Source: Acidimicrobiia bacterium
Lineage (GTDB): Bacteria; Actinomycetota; Acidimicrobiia; Acidimicrobiales; Poriferisodalaceae
Direction: 5' to 3'
DNA: 64,000 nucleotides
Assembly (NCBI GenBank): GCA_022827265.1
Contig: JAJDTF010000097.1
Location: 1 to 64,000 of the forward strand
Shown here: positions 7,591 to 15,320 of the stretch, piece by piece
Layout: the number at the start of each line of letters is the position of its first letter
How positions within the stretch are numbered: the first letter of the stretch is position 1
The notes under the pieces: generated by a model
Database searches by the model: none
What the model saw: only the letters and a program-made list of their open reading frames with translations
Told to the model about the DNA's origin: nothing
Position numbers and translations under genes: made by a program

Positions 7591-8412
7591 ATGTTCGACC
7601 GCTGGGATTCGCCCGACCGGTTCCACGTGCCGGACGATCCGCCAGACGTGCTGGGCTACCTGGGGCTCGCACTGTGCGAAGGGTTTCCGGGTGCGCTGAG
7701 AGCGTCCGACGCCCGTCAACGGGCACGCTGGATGCGCAGCTATGTCGACGTCACCACGACACGTGACCTCGACGAGTTCGGCTCAGGACGAGGCCGGCCG
7801 CGCAGCCCGAGCCGCTTCCGCCGCTATGTGCGGGCGTGCGCGCTGCACACGGCCGGTGCTGTGCCCGACAGCGCTCTCGCCGAGGCTGCTGACCTCGACC
7901 GCAAGACTGCGGCGGGGTATCACGACATCCTGGATGCCCAGCGACTCATCGTGGACACGCCGGCGTGGCGTTCCAACCGTCTGCGGCGCCTGACGAGCAC
8001 CCCCAAGCGGTACCTGTGTGACTCCGGACTCGCGGCATGGCTCGCACAGGTCGACTTCGACACTTCGCAACGTGACCCCGATGCGCGCGGTCGGCTGCTC
8101 GATACCTATGTCGCCGCCCAGCTGCGTGCCGAGGCGGAATCGTCGGACGTTCCCGTGTTCCTGCATCACCTGCGCAGCCAGCGAGGAGATCACGAAATCG
8201 ATCTCATCGCCGAATTCGGAGCCCGCGTGGCCGCATTCGAGATCAAGTCCGCCAGTGCGCCCTCGGTGAAGGATGCTCGGCATCTGATCTGGCTGCGCGA
8301 CAACCTGCCTGCCGATCAGTTCGCCGGGGGAGTCGTGCTGCACACCGGCCGTCACCGACGCTGGCTCGACCGAGACATAGAGGCGGTACCCATCGCAGCC
8401 CTCTGGGGATGA
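7591..8412 (+). pseudogene. C-terminal remnant of an AAA_14/DUF4143 ATPase (N-terminal ATPase domain missing)
   Basis: The 273-residue reading frame matches only the C-terminal part of the AAA_14-DUF4143 family. It has YLGLALCEGFPGALR, RWMRSYVDVTTTRDL, a helix-turn-helix-like segment around DRKTAAGYHDILDAQRLIVD, the LTSTPKRYLCDSGLAAWL signature, and a closing DUF4143 domain (GRLLDTYVAAQL, then DHEIDLIAEFGARVAAFEIK with a PD-D/ExK-like pattern). Full-length relatives carry about 150-200 N-terminal residues with Walker A and B motifs, which are absent here and upstream. It could be a relic, or a functional C-terminal-only product. It lies at the boundary of the mcrBC locus and its stop overlaps a potential upstream start of mcrB. 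Confidence 0.7.
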
Positions 8413-8482
8413 CGCAGCATTGCAGCAGCCGGACCCGGCCGAAGCGGCGCCAGCCGCCGAACGGCGTGTCGCGCCCCCGCTG

Positions 8483-8488
8483 TAGGTT
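8483..8488 (+). promoter_or_regulatory. Candidate -10 element (TAGGTT) for mcrB
   Basis: TAGGTT ends 7 bases before the ATG at 8496 and there is no Shine-Dalgarno sequence, which fits a leaderless mcrBC transcript. No good -35 was found at 16-18 bases. Confidence 0.35.
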
Positions 8489-8495
8489 CGCCGCC

Positions 8496-10628
8496 ATGAA
8501 CGAACGCCAATACTGGGATGGCCGTCTCGCGGACTACTTGCGCTGGCGGCGTGAGCAAGGCAAGGCCGAGGGCACTATTGACGACGACAAAGCGATCGTC
8601 GGGCAGTGGATCAGGTACACGCTCGACCAATCGGTTCAACCCGACGAGATCGATGAAGAACTCCTGCATCGCTGGGTCGCGGCTCACAAGAACCTGGCCC
8701 CCGACAGTCAGAACAGCTACCGGGCACATGTCAAGCCATGGTGGCGATGGAACCGAGACTTCCCGGCGGCCCGTGATGCCGACATCGGGGAGCAAGAGCA
8801 GTACGGCGGCGCTGCAATGTGGATGGAGCGGCTCAAGGAGTACGAGGATGTCCTGCGGTCTCAGGGCTTGGCCGAGAAAACAATCCGCATGGGGCACGGA
8901 AAACGAAAAAAATGGATCAAGCTGACGTGTGAAACCGGGCGTGACCCGGGGGTATGGGACGATTCGGCGTTTGAAGAGTACTTCGACAAGCACGAGACCG
9001 TGGAGACCCGGCGGCAACGCCAAGCCATTCAGAATCACATCAAGAAATGGTGCGATTACTGGAGTGGCCGTGGTGACGCTGAACAGGTCAGCTGCTGGGT
9101 CGTACGGGCAGGACGCGAGGGCGAGGCCGTCGAGTACAACCTCGCGAACGGCGTCGTGACGATCGGGTGGGGTGGCGTGCCCGAATTTGCGGAACTCGCG
9201 CATTGCGAGTCCCGTGAAGAATTCCGTGACCTCATCGACGAGCGACTTCCTGATTGGGCCGAGAAGGACAAGCGAAGTGCTCGCGAGCAGATCTGGCGAT
9301 TCGCGCGCGAAATCGAGTCCGGCGACCTCGTCGTCACGCCTCTGAAAGGGATGGAGCCCGGCGGAAACTCACTCGCTATCGGTCGGGTCGAAGGCCCGTA
9401 CGAGTTCGAGTTAGACGAGCCGGACGACATGCGGCAACGTCGCTCGGTCACATGGTTGCGCACCGGGATTGAGCGCGACGCCATCGGTGAAGATTTGCGC
9501 AATTCAATTGACACACCGATGACCGTCTTCGGCCTTCGCCGCCACGATGCCGCTCGCCGAATCCGTCATCTCGCGGAGCACGGCGTCGATCCGGGGGCTG
9601 GGTCCGCGCGTCGACGTCTCGCAGATGCGCTGGATGAGGCAGTCGAGCGATTGGGGAAGGCAGCGACGCACCTGCTGTGCCGGAAGGAGTTCCTCCGCGA
9701 TGTCGTGGCGCTGTTGGAGGACAAGGGGCAGGTGATCCTGTACGGGCCGCCTGGGTCCGGCAAGACGTACTTCGCTCGCCATCTGGCGTGGACGCTGCTG
9801 GGCATCGCTGATGACGATGAGTATGAGGACAACCCGCCGTACTCGTTGGTGCAGTTCCATCCTGCGTATTCGTACGAAGACTTCTTCGAGGGATTCCGGC
9901 CGCGGGTTGATGACGACGGTCAGATGACCTACAAGCTGACGCCGGGACCCCTTGTGAGGCTGGCCGAGCGAGCCGCCGATCATCCGGACGAACTGCACGT
10001 CATGGTCATCGACGAGATCAACCGTGCGAACCTGCCACGGGTGCTGGGCGAGTTGCTGTACCTGCTGGAGTACCGCGACGATTGGGCCCAGACGCAGTAC
10101 CGGCCGGACGACGGGTTCGAGTTGCCTTCCAACTTGTGGATCATCGGCACGATGAACACCGCAGACCGTTCGATCGCGCTGATCGACGCGGCAATGCGAC
10201 GGCGGTTCCACTTCGTGCCGTTCTTCCCAGATCGTGAGCCGACGGCCGGACTGCTGCGGCGCTGGTGCGAGCGGAATGAGCCAGGACAGGTGTGGATAGC
10301 TGACCTGCTTGATGCCGTTAACGAGCGGCTCCGCGATGATCTCGGGGGTGACTACATGCTGATCGGGCCGAGCCACTTCATGAAGAGCGACCTGGACGAG
10401 AACGGCTTGCGACGAATCTGGGAGTACAACATCGAGCCTCTCATCGAGGACCAGTTCTTCGGTCGGCAGGAGGTGATCGACAGCTATCGGTTTGGCGAAG
10501 TCTGGAAGCGTCATGGCCATGGTGCGGCTGGGCCGGCTTCGGAAATGGGAACGTCGGACGGGACCGGTGACGAAGCTGAGCCCGGATCCGACTACGAAGA
10601 GGGCCCCCAGAGCGACGGCGACTGGTAG
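8496..10628 (+). CDS. mcrB: McrB-type AAA+ GTPase with tandem integrase-like and Mrr-N/PUA-like N-terminal domains
   Basis: A 710-residue motor subunit of an McrBC type IV restriction system. Residues 1-90 and 105-195 each look like the SAM-like core-binding domain of tyrosine recombinases (YLRWRREQGKAEGTIDD ... SYRAHVKPWWRWNRD, then YEDVLRSQGLAEKTIR ... TRRQRQAIQNHIKKW), with no catalytic recombinase domain. Residues 198-355 resemble the Mrr N-terminal/EVE-PUA-like module (CWVVRAGREGEAVEY, VVTIGWG, SGDLVVTPLKG, AIGRVEGPYEF). Residues 395-670 are the McrB AAA+ core: Walker A GPPGSGKT (417-424), HPAYSYEDFFEGFRP, Walker B VMVIDEINRAN, and the family signature GTMNTADRS (551-559). The tail is acidic and low complexity. 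The ATG at 8496 was chosen because the 29 residues encoded upstream are not protein-like. The next gene follows its stop directly. The domain names are my pattern reading. Confidence 0.85.
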   Translation: MNERQYWDGRLADYLRWRREQGKAEGTIDDDKAIVGQWIRYTLDQSVQPDEIDEELLHRWVAAHKNLAPDSQNSYRAHVKPWWRWNRDFPAARDADIGEQEQYGGAAMWMERLKEYEDVLRSQGLAEKTIRMGHGKRKKWIKLTCETGRDPGVWDDSAFEEYFDKHETVETRRQRQAIQNHIKKWCDYWSGRGDAEQVSCWVVRAGREGEAVEYNLANGVVTIGWGGVPEFAELAHCESREEFRDLIDERLPDWAEKDKRSAREQIWRFAREIESGDLVVTPLKGMEPGGNSLAIGRVEGPYEFELDEPDDMRQRRSVTWLRTGIERDAIGEDLRNSIDTPMTVFGLRRHDAARRIRHLAEHGVDPGAGSARRRLADALDEAVERLGKAATHLLCRKEFLRDVVALLEDKGQVILYGPPGSGKTYFARHLAWTLLGIADDDEYEDNPPYSLVQFHPAYSYEDFFEGFRPRVDDDGQMTYKLTPGPLVRLAERAADHPDELHVMVIDEINRANLPRVLGELLYLLEYRDDWAQTQYRPDDGFELPSNLWIIGTMNTADRSIALIDAAMRRRFHFVPFFPDREPTAGLLRRWCERNEPGQVWIADLLDAVNERLRDDLGGDYMLIGPSHFMKSDLDENGLRRIWEYNIEPLIEDQFFGRQEVIDSYRFGEVWKRHGHGAAGPASEMGTSDGTGDEAEPGSDYEEGPQSDGDW

Positions 10629-11954
10629 ATGTCGATCGTCGATGGCGCTGTGCGGCCGGACGCCTCCGAGATGGTTCGTGAAGCGGGCGGGGATCATCGG
10701 ATCGTGCTTCATGAGTGGAGCACCGAGCGCTGGCGACTCGATGACGACATGGCGCGCCGCCTTGGGGAGACACCCTGGATCTCGGTAGCGACTGACCGAG
10801 AAGCTGGGTGGTGGAAGGTGTCAACCCGGCACTGGGTGGGTGCTTTCTCTCTGGGTGATCTGCGGGTCATCGTGCGGCCGAAGATCAGGCCCGAGAACTT
10901 GTTCTTGCTACTGGAAGTGGGGTTGCCGTTCGAGGCCTGGCAGGCCGAAGCGATCGACTACGCCGAGAATGACGAGCTGCTGCCGGCGCTGGTGTCGTTC
11001 TTCGCGCGAACCGCCGAGACCACGCTGGCACGTGGGCTGTTCCATCATTACCGGCGCGAAGAGGACGACCTGCTCGCGCTACGAGGGCGCATCGACTTCG
11101 TGCGGCAGTTACGGCGGAGCGGGGTGCTGGTGCCGATGGCTTGCTCGTGGGACGACTTCACCGCCGATGTGGACGAGAACCGCTGCTTGATGGCGGCCAT
11201 TCGGCTGGCTCTGCGTGTGCCGGACGTGCCGCACGATGATCGGCGGCGGCTTCGCCGACTGCTCGCTGCGCTCGACGGCGTAGCCGAACCGACAGCGTCG
11301 GTGGCGCTGGACCGCCTCGATCGTATCCAATACACCCGGCTCAACGAGCACTACCGGCCCGCATTGCGGCTGGCCCGGCTGATCCTGGCCAACTGCACCT
11401 TGCAGGACCTGCACGGCGACACTGCGGCGTCGGCGTTCATGCTGGACATGAACGAGCTGTTCGAGCAGTTCGTCACGTCACGCTTGCAGCGCGAATTGCG
11501 CGGGCGACTCGAAGTCAAGGCCCAGAGCCGGCCTCACCTCGACATCGATCAACGCGTGCAGATCAGACCGGATCTCACCTTTCGCCAATACAGCGAGACC
11601 CTCGGCGTTGCCGACCTCAAGTACAAACTCACGGATGCCGACTCGAGCGCAGCAGACGCAGTCGGGCCTCTTGCTCGACACGGCGACTATTACCAACTGC
11701 TGGCCTACACGACGGCACTCAACCTGCCTGAGGGCACGCTCATCTACTGCGCCGACGTGAACGAGAACGAAGCCGTCGAGCAACGGTTCCCGGATGGTTC
11801 GTTGGCCAAGTCCACAATCACCGTTCGGCACGCGGGAACGCAACTGCACACGATCGCCATCGACTTGTCTGGCAGCCCCAGCGACATCGATGCGCAGATC
11901 ACCGCCCTCGCCGAACATCTCGCGAGATCGGCGAAATGCTCAGTCGTCCCCTGA
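10629..11954 (+). CDS. mcrC: McrC-family PD-(D/E)xK nuclease subunit
   Basis: A 441-residue partner nuclease. The McrC N-terminal region (VIVRPKIRPENLFLLLEV) is followed by the YRREEDDLLALRGRID and DENRCL segments, the MNELFEQFV helix (274-282), and the PD-(D/E)xK active site: RPDLTF at 313-318 and VADLKYK at 327-333, with D315, D329 and K331 as likely catalytic residues, then GDYYQLLAY. The ATG abuts the mcrB stop codon with no gap, so translation is probably coupled. In known systems McrB recognises modified DNA and translocates by GTP hydrolysis while McrC cuts. Its last 15 bases overlap the end of the convergent VapC toxin gene. Confidence 0.9.
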   Translation: MSIVDGAVRPDASEMVREAGGDHRIVLHEWSTERWRLDDDMARRLGETPWISVATDREAGWWKVSTRHWVGAFSLGDLRVIVRPKIRPENLFLLLEVGLPFEAWQAEAIDYAENDELLPALVSFFARTAETTLARGLFHHYRREEDDLLALRGRIDFVRQLRRSGVLVPMACSWDDFTADVDENRCLMAAIRLALRVPDVPHDDRRRLRRLLAALDGVAEPTASVALDRLDRIQYTRLNEHYRPALRLARLILANCTLQDLHGDTAASAFMLDMNELFEQFVTSRLQRELRGRLEVKAQSRPHLDIDQRVQIRPDLTFRQYSETLGVADLKYKLTDADSSAADAVGPLARHGDYYQLLAYTTALNLPEGTLIYCADVNENEAVEQRFPDGSLAKSTITVRHAGTQLHTIAIDLSGSPSDIDAQITALAEHLARSAKCSVVP

Positions 11955-12353
11955 GTTCGCGCCGGGCGACGCTGTGTGGATGTCCAGAGCCGTGGCCGCG
12001 GCGAGTTGACGAGCGTCGTAGCTGACAAGACCAGCGAGGTCATCGCCGATCTCGAGGGCACAGGCGAGGCAGATGGCGTCGAGGGAACGCAGATGGCGAC
12101 CAGGCATTCGGCCCGCGGCGTCGAGCACCGATGTTGTCAAGTCGACCAAGTGCGTCTCGGCGAGCAGTCTTTCGCAGCGGTGTCGTGTCGCTGCGTCATC
12201 ATGTGCAAAGGCCCGTCGTGCTTCGGTGCGCAACAACGCGCTCGACGCAAGGAGGCGCTGCTGGACCCAGCGGCGCAGTTCAGTGGATTCGGCTTCCGGC
12301 CTGATGAGCTTGACGAAGGCAGATGCGTCAAGAACCCAAAGCTCACCGTTCAT
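11940..12353 (-). CDS. vapC: PIN-domain ribonuclease toxin (VapC family)
   Basis: A 137-residue PIN domain, the usual length for VapC. The acidic active-site set is visible: D9 (LDASAFVKL), E44 (RTEARRAF), D92 (SLDAICLACAL) and D113 (YDARQLAAA). VapC toxins cleave RNA, often tRNA, and are held inactive by the cognate antitoxin. The ATG at 12353 lies within the last 11 bases of the upstream antitoxin gene, so the pair is translationally coupled. It is convergent with mcrC and overlaps its 3' end by 15 bases. The target is unknown. Confidence 0.88.
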   Translation of the reverse strand: MNGELWVLDASAFVKLIRPEAESTELRRWVQQRLLASSALLRTEARRAFAHDDAATRHRCERLLAETHLVDLTTSVLDAAGRMPGRHLRSLDAICLACALEIGDDLAGLVSYDARQLAAATALDIHTASPGANSGDD

Positions 12354-12633
12354 CTCGACGCAGTTCTGCGAGTCGCTCGCTCCCGGTCAGCGTTCCTGGA
12401 GGGGCTGCGGGCAAGGGCGGCAGTTCCTCCAGTGCCGCGGCCAGGCCCCGTGCCCCGGGCTGTACGAGCCCGCGCCCGACGAGGCGCTCCAAAGGGTCGT
12501 CATCTTGCGGCAAGGGGCCGAGCAATGCGAGCGGTTTGCCGTGACGCGTGACCTCAAATGACTCACCGGCGCCCGCCCGGCGGAGCAGCTCGCCGCAATT
12601 GTGCAGCAACTGTGAAACGTTGATTCGTTCCAT
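12343..12633 (-). CDS. Phd/YefM-family antitoxin
   Basis: A 96-residue protein beginning MERINVSQLLHNCGELLRR, followed by a FEVTRHGKPLALLGP strand: the Phd/YefM DNA-binding fold (strand-helix-helix-strand with the typical HGKPxAxL turn). The Pro/Leu-rich C-terminal part (LEELPPLPAAPPG) should be the segment that threads into the toxin. The ATG at 12633 was preferred over the GTG nine bases upstream. It precedes and overlaps vapC. Such antitoxins normally autorepress their promoter; the operator was not identified in the 129-base upstream gap. Confidence 0.85.
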   Translation of the reverse strand: MERINVSQLLHNCGELLRRAGAGESFEVTRHGKPLALLGPLPQDDDPLERLVGRGLVQPGARGLAAALEELPPLPAAPPGTLTGSERLAELRRDER

Positions 12634-12762
12634 GCGTGCCACGGTAGCGACTGACGTCTCGGTGCCGTAATCGATTTTCGATGATCACCGGCCGCGGCGC
12701 TAGTGCAGACATTGGGAGCACGCAGCGGTACAGCACCTAACGTGCGAGCGGACCGATGCCCG

Positions 12763-13791
12763 CTAGTCGGTGGCGGGCGGGCGATGGCGGTCGAGGAGGC
12801 TGTTGAGTTCGGCGCCGGCGAGGAGGCCCATGGCGAGCAGGTACAGCCACAGCAACAGGCTGAGGGCGCCGCCGAGCAGGCCGAAGACTGCGTTGACACC
12901 GTTCGAGGCGAGCTGCAGGTAGGCACCGAATCCGCCCGATACGACCAGCCACCAGATGGTTGCCAGCAGGGCTCCTGGCACTTCTCGTCGCCACGTCAGT
13001 TTGTGACGCGGGGCGATCCGGTACACCGTCGCAGCCCAGGCAACCACCGCCACGAAGACGACAGGCCAGCGGAGCCAGTCCCACCCTGCACTGAATGAGC
13101 TTCCTGCACCCAGCCGGTCGGCCAGTTCGGAGCCGCCGCCGAACAGCGGCCCGACGACCACCATCGTCGCCACCACCACGGCGACCACCAGCGTCAGGAA
13201 CGTCAGGGCGAAACCCACGAGGCGGGTCGACAGCCAGCTGCGAGCGCCGTGGTGGCCGCGGGTCACGTTCAAGGCACGCACCACGGCGACGAAGCCGCGC
13301 GACGACGCGTAGGCAGCCACGACGATGCCGACGGTCACCACCCGGGCGTCGGAGCGGTCGAAGAGGTCGGCGACGGTGGCATCGAGCGTGTTCTGGTCCC
13401 CGAAGGTGTCGCTGATCCGCTGCAGCAGCCACTCCTCGGTGCCGGCAGCCGCGCCCTGGCCGATGAGCACATCGAGCGAACCCAGCAATGCAGCGAACAC
13501 GATGACGGCCGGGAACAGCCCCAGCAGCGCGAAGAACGCGATCTCCGCCGACAGCCCGGCGATGCGTTTCGTCGCCCAGTCCTGTTGGACCTCGCGTGCG
13601 ACGGCCACGGCAGCGCCCAACCGGGACAGCGGCTTTGGCGAGTCCTGACGGCATGGCGCGTCAGCCGCAGCGGCCTGAGGGGCCGGCGGCGCTCGTGTGA
13701 CGTCTGGGGCGTCGCTGCCTGCGGTGTCGTGAGATTCCACGCCACGCGAGGCCGACCTGATGTGCTCGCCCTCCGATGCGTCAGGGTGCAT
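12763..13791 (-). CDS. YihY/BrkB-family inner membrane protein
   Basis: A 342-residue polytopic membrane protein. After a 50-residue hydrophilic N-terminus come about six hydrophobic segments, starting with GLSAEIAFFALLGLFPAVIV, which matches the family signature AaxlAyfallslfP, and ending with LLWLYLLAMGLLAGAELN, the usual C-terminal LW.Y....LLxGAElN pattern. Family members were once called ribonuclease BN but are now treated as membrane proteins of unknown transport or envelope role. It sits 14 bases after the acyl-CoA synthetase gene on the same strand and could be cotranscribed. Confidence 0.85.
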   Translation of the reverse strand: MHPDASEGEHIRSASRGVESHDTAGSDAPDVTRAPPAPQAAAADAPCRQDSPKPLSRLGAAVAVAREVQQDWATKRIAGLSAEIAFFALLGLFPAVIVFAALLGSLDVLIGQGAAAGTEEWLLQRISDTFGDQNTLDATVADLFDRSDARVVTVGIVVAAYASSRGFVAVVRALNVTRGHHGARSWLSTRLVGFALTFLTLVVAVVVATMVVVGPLFGGGSELADRLGAGSSFSAGWDWLRWPVVFVAVVAWAATVYRIAPRHKLTWRREVPGALLATIWWLVVSGGFGAYLQLASNGVNAVFGLLGGALSLLLWLYLLAMGLLAGAELNSLLDRHRPPATD

Positions 13792-13805
13792 GCGGCGCTC
13801 GCTGT

Positions 13806-15314
13806 TCAGGGGGAGTCAGCCTTCACCAGCTCGGCGGCCCGGGCGACCAAGCCGTTGCGGTCGATCTTGGCGGTCGAGGCCAGCGGGATCTCGTCAACGA
13901 TCCACACGTGGCGGGGATGGGCGTACGCGGGGCCGTTCGCGAGCGCGTACTGCTTGACATCGTCGACCGTGGGGGTGTGGCCAGGTTCGGCACGCACGAA
14001 CGCGGCCGGCAGCTGGCCCTTCAGCTCGTCGGGCACCGGAACCACGACGGCCTGGTGCACTGCAGGGTGCCTCTCGAGCATCTGCTCAACGGCGTCGGGG
14101 TAGATGTTCTCGCCGGCGCAGACGAACATGTCGTCCACGCGGCCCACGAAGTAGTACCAGCCGTCGGCGTCGCGGGTCATGAGGTCGCCTGTGTGGTACC
14201 AGCCGTCGGTGAGGCGCTCGGCGGTGACGTCGGGCAGGTTGTGGTAGCCGGTCATGACGCCGGGCGAGCGCACCCACAGCTCGCCGGCATCGCCGTCCTC
14301 GCCGGTGTTGGGATCCACCAGCCGCAGCTCCACCTTGGGGTGCTGGTGGCCGACGGAGATCTTGGGCCGCGGCTTGCCCTCAGGATGGGGGCCGAACTCG
14401 AGCACCGCCTCGGTGGTGCCGTAGCCGTTGGAGACGAGTGCTTGGGGGAGCAGGCGCTGCACGTCGTCGTACAGGGCCTCGGTCAAGGGGGCCGAGCCGA
14501 TGAATGCCCGCTGCACCGATGACAGGTCGGGGAGCTGCCCGCCGGCCGCGACGCGCGAGGCGATTTCGGCGGTGACGAGGGCGAACATCGTCGGCACGCC
14601 CGAACACATCGTGACTCGGTGGGCCTCGATGGCCTCGATGTAGCCCGCAGCCGTGAACGCGGGAAGGAGCACCACCGTGCCTCCATTGGCGAACGCCAGC
14701 TTGGAGGACATCGAAGCGTTCTTGTGGTACAGCGGGGCCGATACCAGCATCACCTCGCCCGGCATTGCTGCGCCGTACTCGAGCACGGTGAAGGTGATGT
14801 TGCGATGGGTCAGCAGGACGCCCTTGGGCCGCCCGGTAGAACCGGAGGTATAGATCTGCACGGCGACGTCGTTGTCGTCGACGGCAGCTGCCGCCCCCAA
14901 CGGCTCATGGGCTACCAGGGCATCCCATTCGGCAGTGCCGATGATGATGTGCGGCATGTCGGGCGGCACCAGCGGCGCGTGCTCGGTATCGGAGATCACC
15001 AGCCGCACGTCGGCGTCGTCGAGGATGTACGCCTGGGTCTCGGCGGGAAGCCGGGTGTTGAGCGGTACGAAGACCAGCCCAGCCGCGGGAGCTCCGAACA
15101 TCACGTCGTAGTACTGGCCGCAGTTGGCAGCGAGCAGGCCGACACGGGTGAACGGAGCCAAGCCACGGGCAGCGAGGCCCGCCCCGCAGCGCAGCGCCCG
15201 TTCTCGCAGGGCAGATGCGGTGATGTGGGCGGGCGGCGTAGCTGAGCGATCGATCAGCACGACAGCGTCGTCGTGAGGGAAACGCTCGAGCAGTTCAGCG
15301 ACGTTCATCGCCAT
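13806..15314 (-). CDS. AMP-forming acyl-CoA synthetase/ligase
   Basis: A 502-residue ANL-superfamily enzyme that activates a carboxylic acid to its acyl-CoA through an acyl-adenylate. Visible motifs in order: the P-loop YTSGSTGRPKG, the A5 motif NGYGTTE, the hinge region GWYHTGDL...GRVDDMF, and the catalytic lysine in the C-terminal motif LASTAKIDRNG. Two ATGs (15314 and 15308) are possible; a TAGCCT hexamer at 15318-15323 would give a very short or absent leader. It follows the molybdopterin oxidoreductase gene by 6 bases on the same strand. The acyl substrate cannot be inferred; other CoA-ester genes (acyl-CoA dehydrogenase at 26.8 kb) are nearby but not linked. Confidence 0.88.
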   Translation of the reverse strand: MAMNVAELLERFPHDDAVVLIDRSATPPAHITASALRERALRCGAGLAARGLAPFTRVGLLAANCGQYYDVMFGAPAAGLVFVPLNTRLPAETQAYILDDADVRLVISDTEHAPLVPPDMPHIIIGTAEWDALVAHEPLGAAAAVDDNDVAVQIYTSGSTGRPKGVLLTHRNITFTVLEYGAAMPGEVMLVSAPLYHKNASMSSKLAFANGGTVVLLPAFTAAGYIEAIEAHRVTMCSGVPTMFALVTAEIASRVAAGGQLPDLSSVQRAFIGSAPLTEALYDDVQRLLPQALVSNGYGTTEAVLEFGPHPEGKPRPKISVGHQHPKVELRLVDPNTGEDGDAGELWVRSPGVMTGYHNLPDVTAERLTDGWYHTGDLMTRDADGWYYFVGRVDDMFVCAGENIYPDAVEQMLERHPAVHQAVVVPVPDELKGQLPAAFVRAEPGHTPTVDDVKQYALANGPAYAHPRHVWIVDEIPLASTAKIDRNGLVARAAELVKADSP

Positions 15315-15320
15315 CGCAGG

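Noticed and set aside
8409-8495. Upstream extension of McrB from an ATG overlapping the DUF4143 stop
   Set aside because: The extra 29 residues are Arg/Pro-rich and unlike a protein N-terminus; the ATG at 8496 with a -10-like element is better.
8496-9080. A separate integrase gene fused by misassembly
   Set aside because: There is no recombinase catalytic R-H-R-Y motif set, and the frame continues smoothly into the Mrr-N-like and AAA+ domains.
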